Positions 1-6,272 of a stretch of DNA of 8,123 nt are shown here, one piece after another. The translations under genes and the position numbers were made by a program. A model generated the notes under the pieces. That model made no database searches. It was given only the letters and a program-made list of their open reading frames with translations, and was not told the origin of the DNA. Position 1 is the first letter of the stretch, and every line of letters begins with the position of its first letter. The stretch comes from Cryomorphaceae bacterium. Lineage in GTDB: Bacteria; Bacteroidota; Bacteroidia; Flavobacteriales; Schleiferiaceae. The DNA is taken from positions 1 to 8,123 of the forward strand of contig DNWN01000024.1 in NCBI GenBank assembly GCA_003507115.1, in the 5' to 3' direction.

Positions 1-1
1 C

Positions 2-475
2 TACATCTGGGAAGATTATGGCGCTCCGCAGCTGGACACCTTCGTCACCGTGGAATATCCCAACCTGCCTCCGGGCCAATACTCCATCCGTGTTCGCACG
101 CACAACCCCACTCGTTTGCAAGACACCGCCTACTCCAACTGGATTGAGTTTGGCGAGCCCGTTCCCCCGATCCCCCCGATTGATACGGTGATTGTGCCCA
201 ACGTGGTGACCCCCAACGGAGACGGAGTAAATGATGGCTTCCGCATTCAAGGGGCGATGAGCTACACATCCGGCCGCTACTTGATGATCATGAACCGATT
301 CGGACAAGTGGTCTACGAGAATAGCGCATACGATAATGCGAATCCTTGGAAAGGGGAAGACAACCGTGGCAATAAATTGGCCGACGGGGTGTACTTCTAC
401 ATCCTTCGCTTGGACGACAACCCCAACAGTGCCCACCTCGAATTGACCGGCAACGTGACCCTTCTTTCGAACTAA
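2..475 (+). CDS. Secreted protein, C-terminal part with T9SS type B (CHU_C, gliding-motility-type) sorting domain; 5' truncated by window
   Basis: The frame is open from base 2 to the TAA at 473-475, giving 157 visible residues; the true start lies left of the window. Residues 1-50 look like the end of a fibronectin-III or similar beta-sandwich domain (GQYSIRVRTHN, then YSNWIEF). A proline-rich linker (EPVPPIPPIDT, 52-62) follows, and then the CHU_C domain: VPNVVTPNGDGVNDGF at 65-80, NRFGQVVYE at 98-106, PWKGEDNRGNKLADGVYFY at 115-133 and the terminal GNVTLLSN. In Bacteroidota this domain (TIGR04131 family) is the C-terminal signal that sends proteins through the type IX secretion system to the cell surface or medium. 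The molecular function of the mature protein cannot be told from this fragment; it may be an adhesin or a large repeat protein. An internal GTG at 50 is not the start, because coding sequence continues upstream of it. Confidence 0.93.
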   Translation, partial: YIWEDYGAPQLDTFVTVEYPNLPPGQYSIRVRTHNPTRLQDTAYSNWIEFGEPVPPIPPIDTVIVPNVVTPNGDGVNDGFRIQGAMSYTSGRYLMIMNRFGQVVYENSAYDNANPWKGEDNRGNKLADGVYFYILRLDDNPNSAHLELTGNVTLLSN

Positions 476-496
476 GGGAGTTCACACTGTACCTTC

Positions 497-529
497 AAGG
501 CCGCCTCGTGAACGCGAGGCGGCCTTTTT
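497..529 (+). terminator. Rho-independent terminator of the T9SS-sorted protein gene
   Basis: A perfect 12-bp GC-rich stem (AAGGCCGCCTCG at 497-508 with CGAGGCGGCCTT at 515-526) encloses a six-base loop (TGAACG), and a T run at 525-529 follows directly. It begins 21 bases after the stop codon at 475, so it most likely ends that transcript. It also ends only 15 bases before the uvrC start codon, which leaves no obvious room for a uvrC promoter downstream of it. Confidence 0.88.
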
Positions 530-544
530 CGTTTAGAGAATCGT

Positions 545-2362
545 ATGGAACGCTTGGATCGCATTAAACAACTGCTGAAAACCCTGCCCGAAAAGCCCGG
601 GGTCTACAAGCATTTGGATAAAGACGGCCAGATTCTTTACATCGGTAAAGCCAAAAACCTCAAAAAACGGGTCAGCAGCTACTTCAGCAAAACCCACAAC
701 GAGGCACGCTTGCGTATGCTCGTCCGACGCGTAGTGTCCATCGACGTCATTGTCACGGAGACGGAATACGACGCCTTGCTCCTAGAAAACACGCTCATCA
801 AGCAACATCAGCCTTGGTACAACATCAACCTCAAAGACGGAAAAACCTATCCGTGGATTTGCATCAAGAAGGAGCGTTTCCCTCGGGTCTTTAGCACGCG
901 TCAGCGCATCGAGGATGGCAGCGAGTACTTTGGGCCCTATCCCTCTGGGCGGATGCTGGGGACGTTGCTGGATTTGATTCGCCAGCTCTACCCGTTGCGG
1001 ACATGTGCTCTTAATCTGTCCGAATCCTCCGTCGATGCGGGGAAGTACCGGGTGTGCTTGGAATACCAAATGCACAACTGCCTTGGGCCCTGCGAATCGC
1101 GCCAAACGGAGGCAGCCTACATGGAGGACATCGCTTCGGTGAGAAAGCTCCTCAAAGGGGAATGGTCGACCATTAAGCAGCGGCTGCACGGTCAAATGAT
1201 GATGCATGCCGCTACACGAGAGTTTGAAATGGCCCAGGCCTGTAAGGAAAAGCTGGACCATCTAGAAAAATACCAGGCCAAGAGTACCGTGCTAAACCCC
1301 ACGGTCGGCGAAGTGGATGTGTACTCGGTCATTGATGATGTGGAATATGGGTATGTCAATTTCCTCATGGTCCGCGAAGGGGCCGTTCTGCAGTCCTACA
1401 CGTTGGAGCTAAAGAAGAAACTCGAAGAGACCCCTTCGGAAATGCTCGAGTTGGCCATTCCCGAAATTCGTTTGCGCTTTGGGTCCGACGCAAAAATGCT
1501 CTTGCTATCCCACGACATCGAATTGGATTTGGCGGGCGTGCAATATCTCGTGCCTCAGCGCGGAGACAAGGCCGCGGTGGTTGCCTTGTCCCAGCGCAAC
1601 GCCCGGGCTCAGCGTCTCGAACGCCTGAAGAACATGCAAATTGTCGACCCAGACCGCCATGTACACCGGATTTTGGCACAAATGAAGCAGGACTTGCGTT
1701 TGTCCGAAGAGCCCAATCATATCGAATGCTTCGACAATTCCAACTTTCAAGGAACTCATCCTGTAAGCGCCTGTGTCGTCTTCAAAAATGCCAAGCCCTC
1801 CAAGAAGGATTACCGGCACTTTAATGTCAAGACGGTGGAGGGCCCAGACGATTTTGCGACTATGGAAGAGGTGGTGTACCGACGGTACAAACGCATGATG
1901 GACGAGGGTCAGTCGTTGCCCCAACTTATCCTCATCGATGGGGGCAAGGGGCAATTGAGTGCGGCCGTGGGAGCCCTGAATAAACTCGGGCTCCGGGGTA
2001 AAATTGCCATACTGGGTATTGCGAAGCGCTTGGAGGAGTTGTATTTCCCCGAGGATTCCATACCCCTTTATCTGGACAAGCGTTCGGAGACACTCAAAGT
2101 TCTGCAGCAAGCTAGGAATGAAGCACACCGCTTCGGTATCACCTTCCACCGAGATAAGCGCAGCAAAGCCGGGGTGAGCTCTGCTCTGGAAGCCATTCCT
2201 GGGGTAGGTCCGGCCACCATTGAAATATTACTGAAGACCTTCAAGTCTGCGGCGGGCGTCAAGCGTGCCAGTGCTGAAGCGCTGGAAAATGCGGTAGGAC
2301 CCGCGAAGGCCAAAAAGGTGATGGCTTGGGTGGCGGAGAGCACGGCGAAGTCAGGATCCTAG
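545..2362 (+). CDS. uvrC: UvrABC system protein C (excinuclease ABC subunit C)
   Basis: UvrC makes both incisions around bulky DNA lesions in nucleotide-excision repair, after UvrA/UvrB damage recognition, in the cytoplasm. At 605 residues the protein has normal family length and every domain. The N-terminal GIY-YIG nuclease covers about 14-95 (PGVY at 18-21, LYIGKAKNLKKR at 31-42, LLENTLIK at 79-86), for the 3' incision. A cysteine cluster C154, C171, C179, C183 follows; UvrC has been reported to hold an iron-sulfur cluster at such cysteines. The UVR (UvrB-binding) helical pair is at about 205-246. The RNase H-like endonuclease for the 5' incision has the expected D397 (FDNSN), D465 (LIDGGKGQ) and H528 (EAHRF). 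Tandem helix-hairpin-helix motifs lie at about 547-596 (IPGVGPATIE). The ATG at 545 gives the standard N-terminus. No Shine-Dalgarno is evident. The stop overlaps the stop of the convergent nitroreductase gene. Confidence 0.98.
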   Translation: MERLDRIKQLLKTLPEKPGVYKHLDKDGQILYIGKAKNLKKRVSSYFSKTHNEARLRMLVRRVVSIDVIVTETEYDALLLENTLIKQHQPWYNINLKDGKTYPWICIKKERFPRVFSTRQRIEDGSEYFGPYPSGRMLGTLLDLIRQLYPLRTCALNLSESSVDAGKYRVCLEYQMHNCLGPCESRQTEAAYMEDIASVRKLLKGEWSTIKQRLHGQMMMHAATREFEMAQACKEKLDHLEKYQAKSTVLNPTVGEVDVYSVIDDVEYGYVNFLMVREGAVLQSYTLELKKKLEETPSEMLELAIPEIRLRFGSDAKMLLLSHDIELDLAGVQYLVPQRGDKAAVVALSQRNARAQRLERLKNMQIVDPDRHVHRILAQMKQDLRLSEEPNHIECFDNSNFQGTHPVSACVVFKNAKPSKKDYRHFNVKTVEGPDDFATMEEVVYRRYKRMMDEGQSLPQLILIDGGKGQLSAAVGALNKLGLRGKIAILGIAKRLEELYFPEDSIPLYLDKRSETLKVLQQARNEAHRFGITFHRDKRSKAGVSSALEAIPGVGPATIEILLKTFKSAAGVKRASAEALENAVGPAKAKKVMAWVAESTAKSGS

Positions 2363-3036
2363 CCCCTCGGAGGGAAGGCGACGCGAATTTCGTCCAAAGC
2401 CTTTCGGGTAATGTCTGGCACCGTCGCGTCCGAGGCGGCATAGCCTACCGGCAACAGTAAATAGGGCTTTTCGTGCGCAGGCCGATGTAGGAGTTCCTGG
2501 AGGAAATTCATGGGACTAGGCGTATGCGTCAGGGTAGCCAGTCCCGCCTCGTGGATGGCCGCAATGAGGAGGCCGCAGGCAATGCCTACGGATTCGGACA
2601 CGTAGTAGTTTTTACGTATCTCCCCGTCAGGGCGCACGTCTTGAACATGCTTGAAAACGACTATGAGCCAGGGGGCTGTTTCGAGGAAGGGTTTTTCCCA
2701 GTCCGTGCCAATAGGCGCTAGATCTTCTAACCACGCTTTGGGCGCACGCCCTGAATAGAAGGCCTTCTCTTCGGCCTCCGCCGCCTCTCGAATCCGCCGC
2801 TTGAGATCGGGATCCGACACGGCACAAAAGGTCCAAGGCTGCTTGTTCGCGCCCGAGGGGGCCGTTCCCGCGGTGGCAATCAACGCGTCAATTATCTCAA
2901 CCGATACAGGGGTATCCTGAAAAAATCGCACGGATCGTCGGGCATTCCAGCGCTCTAAAGTTGCGCGAGCACGCGTGGCGACCTCCTCCGGGGTGAAGTC
3001 CTCCATGCGAAAGGGGATGTGGCCGCCGGCAGTCAT
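2359..3036 (-). CDS. Nitroreductase-family flavoprotein, iodotyrosine (halotyrosine) deiodinase-like
   Basis: This is an FMN-dependent nitroreductase-fold protein whose best match from memory is iodotyrosine deiodinase (IYD), which reductively removes halogen from halotyrosines. Residues (225 aa from the ATG at 3036): HIPF at 6-9, RRSVRFF at 33-39 (FMN phosphate side), APSGANKQPW at 59-68, SVGIACG at 149-155, GLATLTHTP at 165-173, RPAHEKP at 185-191, LPVGY at 195-199 and ATVPD at 204-208. The trio E90, Y94 and K115 has the spacing of the IYD lid residues that clamp the amino acid part of the substrate; the Thr at 170 or nearby would contact the flavin N5. No signal peptide is seen, so it is probably cytoplasmic. 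The start at 3036 is preferred over the ATG at 3060 (233 aa): it sits one base after the ABC ATPase stop (TAA-G-ATG), has AAGGA seven bases upstream, and keeps HIPF. Last gene of the minus-strand operon. A generic nitroreductase or BluB-like role is the alternative. Confidence 0.88.
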   Translation of the reverse strand: MTAGGHIPFRMEDFTPEEVATRARATLERWNARRSVRFFQDTPVSVEIIDALIATAGTAPSGANKQPWTFCAVSDPDLKRRIREAAEAEEKAFYSGRAPKAWLEDLAPIGTDWEKPFLETAPWLIVVFKHVQDVRPDGEIRKNYYVSESVGIACGLLIAAIHEAGLATLTHTPSPMNFLQELLHRPAHEKPYLLLPVGYAASDATVPDITRKALDEIRVAFPPRG

Positions 3037-3037
3037 C

Positions 3038-3712
3038 TTACAGTCCTTTGAGTTGACCATCTTCCAACGGGAGAATGCGGCGAGCGCGGTCGATTACCCG
3101 CTGGTCGTGGGTTGAAAAAATGAAAGTCGTTTTCTCCTTTTCGTTTAAGGCCGCCATGATGTCCAAGAGGGTTTCGGTAGACTTGGAATCCAAGTTGGCT
3201 GTGGGCTCATCGGCGAGAATGAAACGAGGTCGACTGGCTAATGCGCGAGCTACTGCGACGCGCTGCTGCTGTCCGCCGGAGAGTTGGTTGGGGCGATTGT
3301 GGGCGCGATCTGCCAACCCGACGGCCTCGAGGAGTTCCATCGCTCGGGCATCGCGCTCCTTCTTGCTTACCCCTTGGAGCTCCAAAATAAATCCCGTGTT
3401 TTCCAGGGCCGTGAGGACCGGAATGAGGTTGTAGGCCTGGAAGACAAAGCCGATGTGTTGAAGTCGAAAGTCAATTAAATCCCGGTCTTTCAGGTTTACG
3501 ATATTGACCCCGTCGATATGAATGTGGCCCTGGTTGGGGCGGTCCAAGCCCCCGATGGCGTTGAGTAGGGTGGTCTTCCCGCATCCGGAAGGGCCCACAA
3601 TCGCGGTGAATTCGCCCTCCTCAAAGGAGGTGCTCACGCCGTTCACTGCAGTGATGCTGCCGGCTTGGGATTCGTAGACTTTGACGACGTTTTGAAGTTC
3701 GATGAGGGCCAT
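3038..3712 (-). CDS. ABC transporter ATP-binding protein, LolD/MacB type
   Basis: This 224-residue protein is a complete single nucleotide-binding domain that would power the two permeases encoded just upstream. All motifs are present: Walker [10 protein letters not shown] at 40-48, Q-loop Q92 ([10 protein letters not shown]), signature LSGGQQQR at 144-151, Walker B FILADEPT at 164-171 with catalytic E169, D-loop NLDS at 173-176, and switch His H202 (FSTHD). The short length, the [15 protein letters not shown] stretch and the FtsX-type partners place it in the LolD/MacB/FtsE group (ABC3 exporters), not among importers. It acts on the cytoplasmic face of the inner membrane as a homodimer. The ATG at 3712 is 11 bases after the preceding permease stop, without a recognisable Shine-Dalgarno. 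The substrate cannot be read from the ATPase; a lipoprotein, lipid or peptide exporter are all possible. lolD itself is not assigned because Bacteroidota usually carry several such ATPases. Confidence 0.95.
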   Translation of the reverse strand: MALIELQNVVKVYESQAGSITAVNGVSTSFEEGEFTAIVGPSGCGKTTLLNAIGGLDRPNQGHIHIDGVNIVNLKDRDLIDFRLQHIGFVFQAYNLIPVLTALENTGFILELQGVSKKERDARAMELLEAVGLADRAHNRPNQLSGGQQQRVAVARALASRPRFILADEPTANLDSKSTETLLDIMAALNEKEKTTFIFSTHDQRVIDRARRILPLEDGQLKGL

Positions 3713-3723
3713 AGGGTCAGAAA

Positions 3724-5037
3724 TTAAAGCACGCGCATGCTTTCGATGGGGTTCAACTTAAGGGCTTTTCGGGCCGGATAGAGGGCCGACAAGAAGGATA
3801 GGATAAACACCAAGCCGGCGACAGGTAGGTAGAACTCGGGCACCGTGATGGGGTAGATGGTGGATTCTAAGCCAAATTCGGCCAAGCCTTTTTCCACCCC
3901 CTGAAGGGTGATTCCCGTGCGGGAGGTGATAGCCAAGGTGCCGTGCCCCAAGACCAGCCCGATAGGGAGCCCCGCAAAACTGAGCAACAAGGTTTCGGCC
4001 ACAATTAGGAAGAAAAGGCGGCGCTTGTTCATTCCTACCGCCATGAGCATACCTAATTCCCGCGTTCGCTCTAAAATGGCCATGAGCATGGTATTGAGGA
4101 TGCCAAAGGCCATCGCCAGCAAAATGATGGTCATGAAGAGCAGGAGGGATTGTGCCATGATTTCATCGGCGTAGCCCAATTCGGGGCTGATGCTTCGCCA
4201 TTCCTTGATGACCAAGGGGGTTGAGTCCCGCTCCAGGGCCGCGAGAGATTCGATGCGGCTTCGGATGAACACGTGGTGCAAGCGCAGGCTGTCCTGCATG
4301 CGAAGATTATCCACGGTGGGGTCCATGGCATAGGGGTCCTTGACGCGGAAATTCACTTGGTGGGCCACGGGGTATTCACGGCCCAAAAGGGTTGAATCCA
4401 ACATGCCCATTTGCGTGGCGATGTTCCACGCGGGGACATAGAGCATGGTTTCTTCCAGTAGGTTGGAGGCCCCGTCGTAGAGGCCTACCACATAAAAGAG
4501 GGCGCTGTGCACCTCGCCCGCCAAATCTTGGAAGGTGAGGACCACCCGGTCGTCGATCTCGACTTCCAAGCGTCGAGCCAGTTCCTCTCCGAGGACGATT
4601 TCGTCCGCTTCACGTTCGCCCAAGAATGTACCGGTCGTGATGGTGCGGGCCGCCTTGAACACAGCTTGCTCCGCTTCCGGATAAACACCCAGAACCAGCG
4701 CAGGGGCCGCGCCAGAACCACTTTGAATCATGGCCTGGAGCACCAATCGGGGAGCGACAGCGGTAACCGCCGTGTCGCGTGATAAATTCTCCAGGACACG
4801 GGGGAGGTGTGGGATGAGCGCCGTGGCCTCAGGCGAGGCTTCATAAGCGGCCGACGTAATGCGTCCATGGCCCACATTGTCGTCCAGAAGACTGACGGTT
4901 CGGGCGTCGTTGAGACCGGTGGCCCAGCCCATCATGAAAATGCCGGCCCATACGCCCAAGGCCATCGAGCCGATGACGACGATGGAGCGCCAAGGGCTGC
5001 GCCAAATGTTGCGCCAGGCCATGCGAATTGTACTCAT
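3724..5037 (-). CDS. ABC transporter permease, FtsX/MacB family (second permease)
   Basis: This 437-residue inner-membrane protein has the MacB/LolC/E four-helix layout. A cytoplasmic N-terminal segment (MSTIRMAWRNIWRSPWRS) leads into TM1 at about 18-38. A periplasmic MacB_PCD-like domain spans about 40-292. The FtsX domain contains TM2 at about 297-320, the coupling segment ERTRELGMLMAVG at 323-335, TM3 at 341-364 and TM4 at 403-420. It ends with PARKALKLNPIESMRVL, the classic C-terminus of this family. I chose the ATG at 5037 rather than the in-frame ATG at 5094: it follows the upstream permease stop by one base (TGA-T-ATG) and its N-terminus aligns with that of the neighbour, whereas the 19 extra residues overlap the upstream gene and look unlike any family member. 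It probably forms a heterodimer with the permease at 5039-6259, driven by the ATPase at 3038-3712. Confidence 0.93.
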   Translation of the reverse strand: MSTIRMAWRNIWRSPWRSIVVIGSMALGVWAGIFMMGWATGLNDARTVSLLDDNVGHGRITSAAYEASPEATALIPHLPRVLENLSRDTAVTAVAPRLVLQAMIQSGSGAAPALVLGVYPEAEQAVFKAARTITTGTFLGEREADEIVLGEELARRLEVEIDDRVVLTFQDLAGEVHSALFYVVGLYDGASNLLEETMLYVPAWNIATQMGMLDSTLLGREYPVAHQVNFRVKDPYAMDPTVDNLRMQDSLRLHHVFIRSRIESLAALERDSTPLVIKEWRSISPELGYADEIMAQSLLLFMTIILLAMAFGILNTMLMAILERTRELGMLMAVGMNKRRLFFLIVAETLLLSFAGLPIGLVLGHGTLAITSRTGITLQGVEKGLAEFGLESTIYPITVPEFYLPVAGLVFILSFLSALYPARKALKLNPIESMRVL

Positions 5038-5038
5038 A

Positions 5039-6259
5039 TCAACGGTGGATGGCAGGGGATTTATACACGACGTAGATGGGCCATAGGCTAGCAAGGAGGG
5101 TCAAGCCGATCACAATGGCTCCATGCGTCCAGGTGATGGACCAATCCATGGAGGGAGGGAGAACAGGTTCCCACCCCTGCTGTTCCATGGCTTGGGCTAT
5201 GTCGCCCAAGAGGCGGAGGGGCCGCACATGGAAGTAGTACACGACTCCTCGGCCCATGGCGGTGCCTATCGCTGCACCCAACACGCCCATGAGGAGGGCT
5301 TCGGTGAAGACCATGCCGGCCAAAACAGGGCGTTTGACCCCCAGGGCAATTTGCATGGTGAATTCCCGTTGGCGCTCGTTGGCCAACATAATCATCGTTC
5401 CGAGGAGGCCGAAGGAGATGACCACGTAGAGAATAAAGAGAATGACAATGCCTCCCGCAGAATCTGCCTGAATGGCTTGCTGTAATTCGGGCATGCGCTC
5501 CTCCCACGAGGTCCATGAGGCGTATTCCATGGGGTGCTGTTGGGATAGGCTGGCGGCCGCCCGGAAGGACTCCCCGGGATTTTTGGGCGTAATCATGACC
5601 GTCCCCCACATGCCGTAGGCGCCGCTATACGCTTGGGCATCTTCCAGGCGCATCACCGCCACGCGCTTTTCGAGTTCGGGATTTCCCAGGCGCAGGGTCC
5701 CCGCGACCAACATCAAATCGCTCGCCATGGAGCCTTGGTAGCCTTGCCCCATGCCGACCAGGGTGTCGCCAATTTGGGCGTCGAGGGATTCAGCGAGGTA
5801 GCGCCCGAGCCAAACAGGGTAGGGGCCGTCCTTTGAAGCGTTGTCAAAGCGTCCGTCGATTAAGCGCGTTTCCCAAAATCCGGGGTCCTCCCGGGCAAAG
5901 TCCACGCCCGTCCACTGGGCCACCGCACTTTCTTTTTCATGGCTCAGCAGCGTAAATCCCGCCAGGCGCGGGGTAGCGGAGGCTACGTCGGGGTCGGCGG
6001 TGACGGCCTCGAGCCAACGTGGATCTTCGGCCATGGCGACATCCAAATTTTGGGAGGGCCAGTAGGTACTGTCGGCTACTTGGACATAGCCGGCCATGCC
6101 GCCAACCACGGTATGAATCATGTGGCCGTAGATGCCCAATTGCAGACTGCGAATCAAAATCGCAAAAAAGAGGGCAAAGGCGACCGCGGCCGCCGTAATG
6201 GCACTTCGACGTCGATTGCGGCCCAGGTTTCGCCAGGCCATGCGGGTAGTTAGAGGCAT
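5039..6259 (-). CDS. ABC transporter permease, FtsX/MacB family (first permease)
   Basis: This 406-residue permease is paralogous to the next gene of the operon. Its N-terminus (TRMAWRNLGRNRRRSAI, 5-21) matches the neighbour's RMAWRN segment. TM1 lies at about 19-37. A large periplasmic domain (about 40-265) contains GYVQV at 57-61 and TRLIDGRF at 131-138, typical of the MacB_PCD fold. TM2 is at about 268-291, followed by NERQREFTMQIALGVKR (294-310), which corresponds to the ERTRELG coupling helix. TM3 is at 311-333 and TM4 at 378-398. The C-terminus (YKSPAIHR) is shorter than the usual P-x-ALR ending, so it is the more divergent of the pair. The ATG at 6259 is 13 bases after the stop of the LolA-like gene; an ATG six codons later is possible. 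Two unlike permeases resemble the LolC/LolE arrangement more than the single-chain MacB. Confidence 0.92.
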   Translation of the reverse strand: MPLTTRMAWRNLGRNRRRSAITAAAVAFALFFAILIRSLQLGIYGHMIHTVVGGMAGYVQVADSTYWPSQNLDVAMAEDPRWLEAVTADPDVASATPRLAGFTLLSHEKESAVAQWTGVDFAREDPGFWETRLIDGRFDNASKDGPYPVWLGRYLAESLDAQIGDTLVGMGQGYQGSMASDLMLVAGTLRLGNPELEKRVAVMRLEDAQAYSGAYGMWGTVMITPKNPGESFRAAASLSQQHPMEYASWTSWEERMPELQQAIQADSAGGIVILFILYVVISFGLLGTMIMLANERQREFTMQIALGVKRPVLAGMVFTEALLMGVLGAAIGTAMGRGVVYYFHVRPLRLLGDIAQAMEQQGWEPVLPPSMDWSITWTHGAIVIGLTLLASLWPIYVVYKSPAIHR

Positions 6260-6272
6260 GGGCGCAGGGGCA

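Noticed and set aside
1505..2149. 214-codon minus-strand open frame (and a 159-codon one at 782-1261)
   Set aside because: Both lie entirely antisense within uvrC, whose plus-strand product has all conserved domains. The antisense products resemble no family I know and reflect codon bias in GC-rich DNA.
2364..2374. CCCT-CGG-AGGG hairpin between the convergent uvrC and nitroreductase genes as a bidirectional terminator
   Set aside because: The stem has four pairs with a three-base loop, lies inside the nitroreductase coding end and lacks a T run on either strand.
5088..5609. 173-codon minus-strand open frame overlapping the first permease
   Set aside because: It is an out-of-frame reading of the permease gene with a His/Gly/Arg-rich composition and no recognisable domain.
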